Source: Owenia fusiformis
Lineage: Eukaryota; Annelida; Polychaeta; Sabellida; Oweniidae
Length of the DNA: 64,000 nucleotides
Direction: 5' to 3'
NCBI GenBank assembly: GCA_903813345.2
Contig: CAIIXF020000009.1
Location: 36,885,759 to 36,949,758, forward strand
Part shown: one piece after another, positions 39,501-45,859 of the stretch
Position numbering within the stretch: the stretch's first letter is position 1
Layout: each line of letters opens with the position of its first letter
Made by a program: the position numbers and the translations under genes
Notes under the pieces: model-generated
Database searches by the model: none
What the model was told of the DNA's origin: nothing
Seen by the model: only the letters and a program-made list of their open reading frames with translations

Positions 39501-41673
39501 AAAGTAATGATGACACGGTCCTATCCTATCCACGTCAACAACAAAGGGCCAAGATGAAGGTTACATAGAGAAGACCATATCCATAAAACAAAGGCCAAAC
39601 TTTGTAAATATAAAAAATTGAATACCTTTGGTGTTGTTTGCTTGATTGACCACTTAAGGAATTCTTTGAGGCCCTGTGCTGAGAAATCTCTGAGAGCAGT
39701 GTCTGTAGGGTGGTGCAGACCATCTACTATGGCATCCAATAATGCAACGGTCTCGGGGCTCTCAAATACTTCGTTCTTAGTAAACCAGTGGATCAACTGC
39801 ATGGTGAGAGGGTCAAACAACTGTTTAGCTACCTATAGAATACAACATAAATTGAACATAGTAAACCCTGAATTACGATATACTTTAAAACATGGATTTT
39901 TCTTCAATTTGTTTTAATTAAGTACAGAAAATATTTGAATTATGGTAATTTTTCCCCCTCTGTAAATCTGCATATCCACAACATGTATGCATTAATTCCA
40001 ACACAAAACGCAATTTTTACTATATTGTTGAGTAGAATTATACTGTAAATCTTAACAAAAGTATGAAAGTCGTGTATGTGGCACAATCCTTATTAGGATT
40101 TAAAATGGGATTATTAACTGATATCAAAAATGATGAGGTGCTACTTAAAAATATTGAAAAGGTCTTTATACATTTGGAGGTATTACACTAGTTCTTGCCC
40201 AACATGGCTGAATAATATTTATATTTATATTATATACGTTAAGTGACCTGGCACGTTTATCAGTAATTGTTAATACTAACCTGTTCAACATCTGAGGCAA
40301 GTTTTAAGATGACAGGGAAGACCTTCCTGTAGAGAGCTACCATAGGATGTTTCTCAAGAGTGGAATCTGGCTGTATAGAACCTACAAATATTTAAAACAC
40401 TTTTTAGAGGTTACGCTTACTCATCAGCAGAAAACTGCCTAGAACAATCATTTTACAGTTTGGTGTTTAACCAATCAGTAAGTACCATAGCGATATGGTA
40501 ATATCTCGATTTATTTTAAGGACAAAAGGATATTATAGGTTCAGTTAATATCTAAGTTAGGTAAAGAGATACGTTATCAATGTGAAGACTTCTTGAACAT
40601 TTAGATTTTACTGTATACCATAATCAAGATTAGAATTTAAACAAACCTTTTCCCAGCATGAAAAGGACGACAGAATGCAAAAGCTCACAAGCAGCCACTT
40701 TAGTTTGCCTGTCACTTGAACCCAGAGAGAGCTCTGTGATTCTTGGTAGGAAAGTATCTAGAAACACAAATATGCTGTTGACTGATCTCCACAGGATCTT
40801 TTCTCAAGTGGGTGCATAATTCTTATTTTCTCAATTCAGACCAAAATTGGTCAAATCATGCCCATTTTTCTTGATTTTTCTCATCTTCAAGTGGGTGCAA
40901 ATGGATTTTCAGGTGGGTGCAAGATGATTTTCAAACCTCAGGTGGGTGCTGCACCCACTTGTTTTAATGATGGGGAGGTCACTGATTGTTGATTGATCAA
41001 GAGGAAAACTGAGCAAAGTGTTAACATCTATAGTAAACCAAGATTTTCCTATTGACCAAGGCGGCAAGTACATTTCATCACAAGGGTATTTCAATTAAAT
41101 GGAAGTACAAATAATATCACTTATTTTCAATGGTAATGTGCTGTTTTATTACCTGGTCATAAACATTAAACATTTATTCACTTATGCTATTCATTGGTTA
41201 ATGTAATTAAATAACTACAAAATGCTGAATAAAATTCAGTTTTTCTCTAATTGTAACAAAAAACAGCAATTTTATCATTATATAGTATAATATTCTTAAA
41301 TGGTTTTTAAAGTAATGGATAAATATACAAAATGTGTATATATTACAAGGGCCACTAAACAGGATAAGAAAACACCACAGTCCATTTTTGCTGTGAGCCT
41401 ACATTTATCTCAGATCTGAATCTTTGAAAAACATCATATGAAAATTTCATATAAACTGGAACTAATGAATTTCCACTTACCAAAGTAAACAGCTGGTTTA
41501 ATATCCATGAAAGGCACATCAAATCTCAGATGTTTTTCTGTGTCCCAGGCTAGCGCATGTTTGGCTATATCCTCTTTAGTGATTTTAACCAGGTGGATAT
41601 TGTTGTTGCCTCCAAGTTGCCCTAGCAACCTTACACAGGTCTGCTGGACAACACTTAACTGGCTTTCAGTGGA
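379..41673 (-). CDS. PRKDC: DNA-dependent protein kinase catalytic subunit, partial (22 internal exons)
   Basis: DNA-PKcs is the nuclear PI3K-related kinase that binds Ku at DNA ends in non-homologous end joining. Exons in transcript order: 41673-41481, 40757-40647, 40381-40281, 39832-39626, 24842-24715, 24042-23948, 23614-23512, 23332-23202, 13882-13616, 13422-13281, 12203-12122, 11762-11640, 11297-11206, 10837-10657, 10474-10367, 10009-9858, 9374-9279, 8880-8745, 8459-8367, 2391-2327, 960-858, 506-379. All have GT-AG borders and every phase fits, giving 2837 nt in one frame (945 codons plus 2 nt). Identity rests on motifs I recall from vertebrate DNA-PKcs: [57 protein letters not shown]. 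The stretch corresponds very roughly to human residues 800-1730, in the helical HEAT scaffold; the kinase domain lies beyond the left edge. Introns of 9.3 and 14.8 kb hold other genes on the opposite strand. No frameshift or stop is seen in any exon. Confidence 0.95.
858..960 (-). CDS. PRKDC: PRKDC exon
   Basis: 103 bp, phase 2 to 0. Encodes [20 protein letters not shown], matching human IVAHFPMQSREFPPGTPR. Confidence 0.92.
1352..2243. mobile_element. hAT-like MITE rich in GCGGGAC motifs
   Basis: The ends are CAGTGCTGTCAA and its near-inverse TTGACAGCTCTG. The element is flanked by a 6-bp direct repeat GCATAT rather than the 8 bp usual for hAT. The interior repeats GCGGGAC and CGCGGGATTTTGCGGGAC many times near both ends. 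A third terminus-like TTGACAGGCCTG at 1755 suggests nesting. No transposase is seen. It lies in a PRKDC intron. Confidence 0.6.
2327..2391 (-). CDS. PRKDC: PRKDC exon, 65-bp
   Basis: 65 bp, phase 0 to 2. Encodes [18 protein letters not shown], aligned with human AVTLLPFFTSLTGGSLEEL. Flanked by ATTTCAG acceptor and GTAAGT donor. Confidence 0.88.
2685..2879 (+). repeat. Left outer terminal inverted repeat
   Basis: Inverse of 8037-8231 with few mismatches; both contain the sequences GTACCCGCTTCTG and GGGTTTTTGACCCTAAAAAG. Confidence 0.9.
2877..3413. mobile_element. Hairpin MITE inserted in the left arm
   Basis: Starts TTATTATATACCC and ends with its inverse GGGTATATAATAA. The uninterrupted right arm shows this is an insertion. 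The interior has a hairpin with TGACGTCAGCGGG near 2982 and its inverse near 3017. Confidence 0.65.
3414..3588. repeat. Near-perfect palindrome
   Basis: Arms of about 80 bp: AATAGTGACTGCC to GGGAATAGTACATTG is mirrored around 3502 (CCTGCGGCTTCGGG). It adjoins the preceding MITE within the left arm of the larger element. Confidence 0.8.
3850..4930 (+). repeat. Three degenerate tandem units of about 350 bp
   Basis: Recurring landmarks are GATCAAAAGTGGGCGTCGCC (near 3900, 4257 and, degraded, 4610), TTGACTTTTGAGATACAT, a G-rich run, and TTCTGGATTTCATGGGG. The same unit recurs inverted in the right arm. Confidence 0.8.
5040..6250 (+). pseudogene. Relic of an unclassified element-borne protein
   Basis: Broken plus-strand coding sequence. 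Recognisable pieces in order are [20 protein letters not shown] (about 5165-5240), [19 protein letters not shown] (about 5532-5590) and FLALHTF followed by KGKG (about 6046-6125). They recall a large protein family of cnidarians, molluscs and other marine invertebrates with NPF, PWSLA..DG and LHALTGCDT-type motifs. That is from memory, and its function is not known to me. Several stops and shifts make this copy non-functional. Confidence 0.55.
6260..7790 (-). repeat. Inverted array of the same degenerate units
   Basis: Landmarks GGGCGACGCCCACTTTTGAT (near 6780, 7353 and 7701), runs of C, and CCATGAAATCCAGAACTA-like segments repeat here in the opposite orientation to 3850-4930. There are more and partial units on this side. 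Confidence 0.8.
8037..8231 (-). repeat. Right outer terminal inverted repeat
   Basis: Inverse of 2685-2879; ends CGGTGCTACCTCACTA. Confidence 0.9.
8238..8372 (-). repeat. 79-bp tandem duplication copying a PRKDC splice donor
   Basis: AATGTACTAGGCAAAGCTG and GAATGCTTACCTTGAA occur at 8252-8292 and again at 8331-8371. The second occurrence is the real 3' edge of the exon at 8367-8459 on the minus strand. Part of the same unit (CTGAATGCTT, then AAGGAATACATGTGGTTATG) also lies left of the large element at about 2638-2680. Confidence 0.85.
8367..8459 (-). CDS. PRKDC: PRKDC exon next to a duplicated splice donor
   Basis: 93 bp, phase 0 to 0. Encodes [20 protein letters not shown], aligned with human FPEVFTTYISLLADTKLDL. 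Its last bases and donor are copied 79 bp downstream in the transcript, at about 8288. The following intron holds the 5.5 kb inverted-repeat element. Confidence 0.83.
8745..8880 (-). CDS. PRKDC: PRKDC exon
   Basis: 136 bp, phase 2 to 0. Encodes [14 protein letters not shown] and [11 protein letters not shown], matching human TTILQHWKKCDSWW and ALLAKILQIDS. Confidence 0.92.
9279..9374 (-). CDS. PRKDC: PRKDC exon
   Basis: 96 bp, phase 2 to 2. Encodes [20 protein letters not shown], matching human [20 protein letters not shown]. Confidence 0.87.
9735..9848. repeat. Dispersed SINE-like repeat fragment
   Basis: Contains ACCACCAAAA, GGAGACCATAACAATATGTC and CTTGTGGTGTTGACATAA. Related blocks occur near 11040-11190, 13085-13200, 23050-23190 and 36425. 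Confidence 0.5.
9858..10009 (-). CDS. PRKDC: PRKDC exon
   Basis: 152 bp, phase 0 to 2. Encodes [15 protein letters not shown], matching human YFYSLFSETINTELL. Confidence 0.85.
10367..10474 (-). CDS. PRKDC: PRKDC exon
   Basis: 108 bp, phase 0 to 0. Encodes [17 protein letters not shown], matching human KQLASGLLELAFAFGG. Confidence 0.85.
10657..10837 (-). CDS. PRKDC: PRKDC exon
   Basis: 181 bp, phase 2 to 0. Encodes [13 protein letters not shown], matching human CKQLHRAGLLHNI. The exon starts after TTTTACAG. Confidence 0.85.
11040..11190. repeat. Dispersed SINE-like repeat fragment
   Basis: Same family as 9735-9848: CCGCCATCCACAAAAAGG, GGCTATAACAATGTGTCAAC, GGGGACATAATAA. Confidence 0.5.
11206..11297 (-). 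CDS. PRKDC: PRKDC exon
   Basis: 92 bp, phase 0 to 2. Encodes a helical segment ending AIRTKITDK, placed by frame, phase and order against human THLREKITAQ. Confidence 0.8.
11640..11762 (-). CDS. PRKDC: PRKDC exon
   Basis: 123 bp, phase 0 to 0. Encodes [16 protein letters not shown], matching human CEPASIGFNIGDVQVM. Confidence 0.92.
12122..12203 (-). CDS. PRKDC: PRKDC exon
   Basis: 82 bp, phase 2 to 0. Encodes [17 protein letters not shown], matching human SKCTVVVRIMEFTTTLL. Confidence 0.88.
12324..12908. mobile_element. hAT MITE with 8-bp target duplication
   Basis: Terminal inverted repeats TAGTGGTGTCAATTAACC and, at the right, GGTTAATACTTGACACCTCTA read inversely. The flanks carry the exact 8-bp duplication ATGCTAAT (12316-12323 and 12909-12916), the length expected for hAT. 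The interior has two tandem copies of about 133 bp (near 12527 and 12660) and many GGTTAACCGG words. It lies in a PRKDC intron; no coding capacity. Confidence 0.88.
13085..13200. repeat. Dispersed SINE-like repeat fragment
   Basis: Same family, more diverged: CACAAAAATTGTAGC, AACAATGTCATC, CTTGTGGTGACATAA. Confidence 0.45.
13281..13422 (-). CDS. PRKDC: PRKDC exon
   Basis: 142 bp, phase 1 to 2. Two AG acceptors are possible. The one after GTCTTTTTTAG is chosen because only it keeps the frame. The protein here is weakly conserved. Confidence 0.8.
13616..13882 (-). CDS. PRKDC: PRKDC exon
   Basis: 267 bp, the longest PRKDC exon here, phase 1 to 1. Encodes [18 protein letters not shown], matching human CWLDLLLAALECYNTFIGE; the N-terminal part is more diverged. 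The phase fixes the acceptor at GTGTAG. Confidence 0.88.
13883..18000. other. Long intron stretch without recognised gene
   Basis: AT-rich PRKDC intron. No coding exon is supported. A GTAAGT-bordered stretch ending near 16215 could be an upstream non-coding exon of the GPCR on the plus strand, but nothing independent supports it. Confidence 0.4.
18234..18294 (+). repeat. 61-bp direct repeat, left copy
   Basis: Identical to 19171-19231; flanks the inserted fragment as a target-site duplication. Confidence 0.9.
18295..19170 (+). mobile_element. 5'-truncated retrotransposon 3'-end fragment
   Basis: 876 bp between perfect 61-bp direct repeats. The open frame runs in from the repeat and ends at 18967, about 225 residues. 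It opens with [15 protein letters not shown], then [32 protein letters not shown] and [10 protein letters not shown] recall this string of motifs from C-terminal parts of non-LTR retrotransposon polyproteins in cnidarians and lancelets. The PD..(E)LT pattern resembles a PD-(D/E)XK nuclease fold, which is inference. The frame is intact throughout, so the loss is purely 5' truncation. The remaining 200 bp are 3' UTR with no poly(A) tail. Confidence 0.75.
19171..19231 (+). repeat. 61-bp direct repeat, right copy
   Basis: Identical to 18234-18294. No mismatch was found on reading both copies, so the insertion is young. Confidence 0.9.
20350..20502. repeat. Imperfect palindrome (foldback MITE)
   Basis: GGTTTTATTCCAAGGGACAA (20391) and GATATTTCC are mirrored by GGGAAATATATTGTCACG and GGAATAAACC (20441-20472), and TTTACTGG by CCAGTAAA. 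Confidence 0.7.
21470..22561 (+). CDS. Rhodopsin-class peptide-type GPCR (FMRFamide receptor/GPR139-like)
   Basis: A 363-residue plasma-membrane receptor in one uninterrupted coding exon. A TTTACTTTCAG acceptor 8 bp before the ATG implies an upstream non-coding exon. The N-terminus has three glycosylation sites (NQS, NGS, NQT). Seven hydrophobic segments follow: TM1 with [12 protein letters not shown]2 with LAVCD, TM3 starting at Cys (CKIHTFLT) and ending ERF in place of DRY, TM6 with TCPLAIYL where CWxP is usual, and TM7 with [13 protein letters not shown] in place of NPxxY. The tail is basic and Ser/Thr-rich. The [12 protein letters not shown] signature is typical, as I recall, of lineage-expanded FMRFamide-like receptors of lophotrochozoans; the ligand is unknown. 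The gene sits inside a 9.3 kb PRKDC intron on the opposite strand. Confidence 0.88.
   Translation: MSPGLANQSRVNGSNQTTDPIFIEKEIENIIWDFVPPFIISIGTLGNVLSLIVLLGKKLRKTTWSLYLIVLAVCDTIVLFTGLFRQWFWRITPSSIDVRALSNTGCKIHTFLTYTCTQYSSWILVALTFERFVTVYFPLRSKTLCTRKTSISSLAVFLGLIISLNLHFYWTVNIGKYGCDVYDHSLFRFMGLIWPWIDLCVTSFLPFIIMLVCNTTIIICLVKERNKRLHLTKLSEQTTNNLRKTTGATIMFITVTFTFLVLTCPLAIYLTFWKYWSKGATPHTKAVLDLAWAIINMLQYTNNGINFYLYCLSGPRFRGELKQLCFARKRNLHDGRKVDNSKSTRSGNRSPTSVTRTTVIRST
22562..23201. other. GPCR 3' flank and dispersed repeat
   Basis: AT-rich, with no coding signal. A copy of the SINE-like repeat lies at about 23050-23190 (ACCATCCACAAAAATGGAGA). Confidence 0.45.
23202..23332 (-). CDS. PRKDC: PRKDC exon
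   Basis: 131 bp, phase 2 to 1. Encodes [17 protein letters not shown], an almost exact match to DNA-PKcs. The following 9.3 kb intron contains the GPCR gene. Confidence 0.95.
23512..23614 (-). CDS. PRKDC: PRKDC exon
   Basis: 103 bp, phase 1 to 2. Encodes [20 protein letters not shown], matching human [20 protein letters not shown], then a basic stretch. Confidence 0.9.
23948..24042 (-). CDS. PRKDC: PRKDC exon
   Basis: 95 bp, phase 2 to 1. Encodes [16 protein letters not shown], matching human IYMESLALAHADEKSL. The acceptor follows TTTCCAG. Confidence 0.92.
24715..24842 (-). CDS. PRKDC: PRKDC exon
   Basis: 128 bp, phase 0 to 2. Encodes [18 protein letters not shown], among the best-conserved segments of the scaffold. 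Confidence 0.95.
24843..26194. other. PRKDC intron upstream of the first PAN-type gene
   Basis: No exon recognised. The gene start at 26195 lacks an obvious TATA box in close range. Confidence 0.4.
27250..28299. other. Insert flank and possible LINE 5' region
   Basis: Paralogue comparison shows that sequence from about 27250 to 34830 is absent from the matching intron of copy 2. A short repeat with TTTGGCGAATTTGGCGAAA lies at 27287. The exact LINE 5' end is not evident. Confidence 0.45.
28300..30777 (+). CDS. LINE ORF1 with 9-residue repeats, coiled coil and SGNH hydrolase domain
   Basis: 825 residues from the ATG at 28300. The N-terminal 185 residues are unrecognised. There follow about 30 copies of a 9-residue unit of the form NPISTPGEQ, in which position 8 or 9 often changes between E, K and Q. 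A coiled coil ([19 protein letters not shown] onward) comes next. The C-terminal 170 residues look like an SGNH hydrolase. They have YIAASNGYG for the nucleophile block, VVVQCGTNN for block III, and GRQGLHFN with the block V histidine; the usual Asp of that block is Gln. Such ORF1 esterases are known from CR1-type LINEs. The frame is open throughout. Confidence 0.85.
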   Translation: MATLSQPTRTDDAQSVPLNSDYIFLENNPGTPKGEKRKSSRLRKQLMKDNPEKVFFLNLYSDIGDSGILAIDEIQGAQLYTDRIEEWERQTVIYMSSFSYLNIKREIHMGWSDIIINDGSRNNETMVKITVHSNGTILISGPRYMEFINQDLCVIYELLGPPPKPQTTPRKKISQVKPTKLRKKQTPNPTPEEQNPTPTPGEQNPTPTPGEQNPTPGEQNLTSSIGEQNPTPTPGEQNPLSTPENQNPISTPGEKNPISTPGKQNPISTPGEKNPISTPGEKNPISTPGKQNPISTPGEKNPISTPGEQNPIPTPEEHNPTPIPGEQNPISTLGEQNPISTPGKQNPISTPGEQNPISTPGEQNSTSTPGEQNLTPTLEEQNPISTPGKQNPISTPGENPISTPGEQKPIPNPEEQNATPIPGEQNPIPTPGEQNPISIPGEQNPTSTPGEQNPITSQSPISTTPQQTPSLAIPQQRPPLPKLNSLAKSSMSSDVIEEDSDISTSFMDLSSDSTSCDTSRVLLLEETITSLRASLEKSNNMCKQQKLQIEKLKKEVISTTKKNDNLNSKLKAKTKTTESATQWQTDDLQKDHPKLIHKENKDKQSVQPTPRRTPKMLYIAASNGYGISAAINSQSNQKIVATGNVHGGATIEFINSTIPQTVSQMKPDTVVVQCGTNNIIVENTTTTISKMKSLITTLKSTGKANKTKTAVIEIPYRRDKPLSHKLNTKIDAINSATQSECKKQDVHFIRINTTDYNKSILGRQGLHFNIKGRQHVARNVLKTLYPSNVTLNVNEINIPKQCSDRSNTNRMDSLDPIWINRKVMQ
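28857..29665 (+). repeat. 27-bp minisatellite within LINE ORF1
   Basis: Unit of the form CCCATCTCTACCCCAGGAGA plus GCAGAAC, about 30 copies with 21- to 27-bp variants, all in frame. It also creates long open frames on the opposite strand, which are artefacts. Confidence 0.95.
30783..34406 (+). pseudogene. LINE ORF2 (endonuclease plus reverse transcriptase), one in-frame stop
   Basis: One frame of about 1,207 codons broken only by a TAA at 33363-33365. The first ATG is at 30822, 45 bp after the ORF1 stop. The N-terminus is an APE-type endonuclease ([36 protein letters not shown]). The reverse transcriptase follows, with [42 protein letters not shown] and the catalytic AWADDIVL, where Tyr of YADD is Trp. 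After the stop come KYLGCILSN and a C-terminal C-x2-C-x9-H-x4-C knuckle (CLNCN to FYC). The single stop falls just after the palm, so this copy would lack the thumb and knuckle. Confidence 0.9.
34719..34793. repeat. Perfect-looking hairpin downstream of the LINE
   Basis: GTGAAATATTGGACC and GGGCC are mirrored by GGCCC and GGTCCAATATTTCAC, with the loop TTC. A CGACCGGTCG palindrome precedes it. Confidence 0.8.
35686..37144. other. Spacer between the two PAN-type genes
   Basis: AT-rich. Holds a fragment of a dispersed repeat with GAGTAGCAAATCCCA near 36209 (also at 38789 and 52640) and a fragment of the SINE-like family near 36425. No gene seen. Confidence 0.4.
35848..35853 (+). promoter_or_regulatory. 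Poly(A) signal, PAN-type copy 1
   Basis: AATAAA 163 bp after the terminal stop codon of the last exon, at the same relative place as in copy 2. Confidence 0.6.
37145..39238 (+). pseudogene. Secreted PAN/apple plus WxxW-like protein, copy 2, one stop
   Basis: Tandem paralogue with exons 37145-37480, 37678-37723, 38279-38382 and 39023-39238, all GT-AG. Signal peptide at residues 1-20; PAN-like region with [14 protein letters not shown] and CELLKGERF; last exon 72 codons, including the stop, ending [11 protein letters not shown]. Exon 1 is intact here. The last codon of exon 3 is TAA directly before GTAAGT (38380-38382), where copy 1 reads ATG, so the final domain would be lost unless the stop is bypassed. 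A poly(A) signal AATAAA lies at 39359-39364. It may be a recent pseudogene, an allelic null, or a truncated but expressed protein. Confidence 0.72.
39359..39364 (+). promoter_or_regulatory. Poly(A) signal, PAN-type copy 2
   Basis: AATAAA about 120 bp after the last-exon stop. Confidence 0.6.
39626..39832 (-). CDS. PRKDC: PRKDC exon
   Basis: 207 bp, phase 0 to 0. Encodes [20 protein letters not shown] and, at its end, [13 protein letters not shown], a strong match to DNA-PKcs. A 14.8 kb intron follows that holds two PAN-type genes and a LINE. Confidence 0.95.
40281..40381 (-). CDS. PRKDC: PRKDC exon
   Basis: 101 bp, phase 1 to 0. Encodes [19 protein letters not shown], matching human QLYKRTFPVLLRLACDVDQ. 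Confidence 0.92.
40647..40757 (-). CDS. PRKDC: PRKDC exon
   Basis: 111 bp, phase 1 to 1. Encodes TFLPRITEL followed by [16 protein letters not shown], nearly identical to the vertebrate protein at this place. Confidence 0.93.
40790..40975. repeat. Short GTGGGTGC-rich repeat
   Basis: CAAGTGGGTGCA occurs at 40806 and 40890, AGGTGGGTGC at 40911 and 40940, and the inverse GCACCCACTTG at 40950. PRKDC intron. Confidence 0.6.
41481..41673 (-). CDS. PRKDC: PRKDC exon, first in window
   Basis: 193 bp, enters in phase 0 and leaves in phase 1. It encodes [10 protein letters not shown] and [14 protein letters not shown], close to human CVRLLGSLGG and AWDREKRLSFAVPF. Upstream exons are not seen before 64000, so the next intron should exceed 22 kb. 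Confidence 0.92.
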
Positions 41674-42964
41674 CTGAAAATACAAGCGAAATGCCCTGAA
41701 TCCCTCAAGGGACTAGTATTCTAGTTTTGATGCGGACAAGACCTTCGTGACAAGATCTTCCTTTTATTTACTAGAGCTACTTCAACATGTGTACTATATT
41801 AGCGATATGAACCTACTAAGTAAGGCTGATCCCATAGTAATTGATTTATAATTGGCTAAACAATTTGCTTCTCAGTCAATTTCAATCAGTTCATGTCATA
41901 GATGAATTGTTTGGTTAAGGACCAAAATATGACAAATGTCAGAAATTCAGTCTCAGCTATATTTCAATATATATAATGTTACATGCAAACTATTACATAA
42001 CACCCTAATGGCATAATAATGTGTGAAGCACTATAGAAGTTTTGATCCTCCACAAAAGATGTTGCTTAGAAGTGGAATGACACTTTGATATTTGATTCCC
42101 CTCAAGTTGGGTATGTTTCAGGGGATGGTCATAAATAAAAGTTTTTCACATTTCAATCAACTTCATTTCAAAAACATCAGAGACACAGACACATGTATAT
42201 AAACAAAGCATTAAATAAATCCCTATGTGAACAAAGCAAATTTCTAGAACTATGGTTTGGGTATGAAATAAAATATAGAGAGTGCTATAAAACCAGATAA
42301 TAAACTACTATTATCATGTTTCCACATCTGAAAGAACCAATCATTTCCAGTACTCCATCTATTTACTTCCTTGTTGAAACAGACTTCCAAATAAAATTTT
42401 ATTTTTAAATAAAGTATGAAAGCATACCAATAAATGAGAATATATTCCAAAGAGACTTTTGATAATTATAACTATAAAACTAAACAATTAATTTTAAAGT
42501 GAAAGAGACAATATATTTGTGGAATTGAGTAGGATGTCATTGAAGTGCAGTATTTATAATTTTGTTTTAACGTGCACGTGTGTATCCTATGATTACCAAT
42601 CAAAATGTATCACTCTATGAGAATATACGTACCTCCTCATGTCTAAAACATTTAAAATATTAATAATTATGTGTAAAAATGAATAACTGGATCCTCAGAA
42701 TAAGAAAAGCTGTCAGCTGAGGGAAAGGATCCTGTCCATGCATCAAAAGAACTTACATAAATAAAACAAAATTCTCTAAATGTATTGAAGAAACTGTCCA
42801 CAACTTCAAAGTTTGGAACATTTCCTGATGCAAATAAACAGGCAGTAGTATTGTTCACTTTGACAAAATCTACATCCATAACATGACATGACTTGGCATC
42901 CATATTAGAAATTCACTTGTTAGGTATCAACCTTTCCCAGATTGTGGCATTAAAAAAGCACTAA

Positions 42965-43035
42965 ATTTAGGGCATGTGTGAATTGAACTGAGGACCATGA
43001 GATCCAGAGCCCAATGCTCTACCAAATGAGGGTAG
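42965..43035 (-). other. tRNA-like fragment, probably SINE-derived
   Basis: On the minus strand a D-arm-like CTCATTTGGTAGAGCATTGG and a T-arm-like CAGTTCAATTC are correctly spaced, but the acceptor stem does not pair. Confidence 0.35.
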
Positions 43036-45859
43036 CTGTGCTATAGCTATAGTAGCAACTTAATTGCTAGCCAGGCTGTTACAATAGTCCTGCGGAATCG
43101 ATGGAGCTGGTTGCTTTCTAGGATGTATGCTATGTCTTTGTATTTTCTTCATCTATATGTTATTGGCTTTCAAAATCAGAACTGTGCCGGTTTGGCACTG
43201 GTGGGCAAAATTTTTTACAGCCTTGTATAGGTGGCGCCCCCTATGAAATACCCTTTTATTAAGGTATTTTTTATTAAATGATCTTGAGCAGAGTCTTTAA
43301 CTCAAGCCACCTAGTATAACATGTTATATATCCTTAATAGCATGTCTATTTTTTTTCCTTACCTAAAATCTCATATTTACAGAGAACTGGTCATTTATCC
43401 CCCATGATATCACATATATTCCAAGGGGTCACTATGTTTTGAAGGCATAAAATTTTAACAAAGCGTAATTGTGATCTCAAATTATTCATAGATATGACTT
43501 GATACATGTTTGGGATGGTGTTAAAATAAAAAGCCTCTGTCTTAAATATCTTAAGAGAAAAAAATTATTTGTTACAGTAAATCCTAATATTAAACGATAT
43601 GCAATTTGTAAAAAGGTTATATTCAAAAGTCTATTTTGACTAAATTATCCTTAACACCATCATGAATTTAAATACATTTTATTATATGAAGTAACTATTT
43701 TAATTCTAACACATGAAAACAGAAATCAAGGATTGAGCACTAATTGTTTAGTATATAACCTATGGTCATGCCACCATATTTGAAGGGGGGAGGGGGTTAT
43801 GTTACCGGACATTGTGCCATTGAGTAGATGTTAACATGGAATACTTATTAACTTCATACAGGCAAGGCTAGATAGTTACTGGATGATGAAAGGGTTTGAA
43901 ATACTGACCATAAAAATTTGTGTCTATCATTAATAAATTAATTTACCATCCTTTGTCAAAGATATTGTAGCTCATTGAGTGTCAGCTTTTATTCCGTTAA
44001 CAAGGGTATCATTTTTGGTCTCTTTATCCATACTTCTTGGACAGCTTGCAGAACAATTCCATCATCGAGATCATCATCATTTGTTTCATTGGTGACTGTG
44101 ACTATTAGTCTGGTATGTTTACGCAACTCTCTTCACCTTTGCAAAGGCAAAATAAACTGCAGGACAAAGTAGTCTTACAGCACAGACAACAATCTATACC
44201 ACAAATGATATCATTGCTGGCACACTTCTCACGTGTACAAAGTATCATCTTTAGCACTGAGTCTGGAGCACACAAAACATTTGGTGGAAGTTTAACTGAC
44301 ACTAACATGTTGTTGACAATATCCATTTGCCAGCCATTCTCCCAGTGGTTGCAACTTAGGAGGTAAGGGTTGGGCTGCATGTTTACACAGGGATGTTTGT
44401 AGATGAGCATGTTTCCTCAAAGGCTTTGTTTGAAGGTGGCAATGATTGTACTTCTGGCAGCATTTCTCTTGGTCCGCACAGCATATCTAACATCAGATGA
44501 CTGGATTGATACCATAACATGCTGCTGTGAATTTAGTAGCCTGTGTCTTTCCATCAGATATTGGTATGTAGTCTTCTCCAATCCAGCTTAAAGAAGCATT
44601 TCAAGTCTGGTGTTAACTGCTTTAGTCTTGCCTATGCGGTAAAGACTAGATGTTGTGTCACAGTCTGTCAGGCTGTGGGCAGCAAGAAGTTGTGAGGTGA
44701 CATTTTTGTTGGAAGTTGACACAGACTCCATAGTAACATAAGCAATTAGATGGTGTTTTTCATAGTAGTGAAGCAATAGGATTTAGACACTAGTGTCGTC
44801 ACATACTACATTTACTTCCAGTTTTGCTGTTCATAACATACTTGTTTGTTGATGTTTTCAGGTTACCATGGGTGCCATTGACCTAGCTCAAATGACTTGA
44901 TAGTTTTCATATCAACATTGGCTTTGGAAGGGGGAGGGCGCTTGGGGTGACCGCCCCCTCCCTTTTCCAGATTTTTTTTAGGCTAGAATTTGAAAACTCT
45001 TGAGAGCTAATTAAAGTCAAATGATACTATACCATTATTTAGTGTATATCAAGCATAGAAGATCTCATTTATCATTAATATATTTACATATGTTATTCTG
45101 TACCATTGTTTCTAAAGAACCCATTCAGTATGTAAATACTTTGGAGAATAAGAGCAAAATGTATATTTTATTTAGTAAACTTCAAAGTAGCTCGTTTTCT
45201 TGAAACACAATTTTCTCTTGTTTTTATTATTGGGAATGTTGTGCTGAGATGTTCATAATGCATCAGAGAGGATCTAAATCTGAACATTTTCTGAGGGCAT
45301 GCCCCCCCCCCAATCCACGCTTCACGCACAATCCATCCATGTCCAAAAGTCAACCCCCTCCCTTGCGAAATCCTTCTGACGCCCCTGTATCAAGTTGCCG
45401 GTTTATTACCAGGCTCAAACTCTAGAGTACGAGGCTCGATCAGAAAGCAAGTAACCAACTGCTCTTTTTTCTTCATACTTTATTCAATTTCATTGAAATT
45501 TTCACAGATAATGGAGAAAATATTAACCTATTAAACAAGACCAAGGATAGTGGGTTAGCATCAATTCCATTGTTATTGCTGTTGCTATGGTGACAATTGT
45601 TTTGGGTAGGTGGGGCACCCTGTTTTAAGTCGTGTTTGAAGATAATTTATTGAGTTTTTCTACATGTTTTTCTACATGCTCCAAAGATATCAAATTTACA
45701 TGTTAGACTACATTTTAACTCATAGTCTTTCAAATTAATCACCACCAAAGTCAATGCAGATGAGGCAATGTTTCACTGTTTTACTCTGTCCTTAAACATG
45801 TCATCATTCAATGACTGCAAACTGCCATTGAACGCTTAATGACAGCTACTGTTATTGAT

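Noticed and set aside
42667-42903. Minus-strand frame of 78 codons considered as an upstream PRKDC exon
   Set aside because: No match to the expected DNA-PKcs segment, and related non-coding sequence recurs in the duplication at about 55350 and 58400.
42965-43035. Second tRNA gene
   Set aside because: The acceptor stem does not pair; better explained as a SINE-derived fragment.
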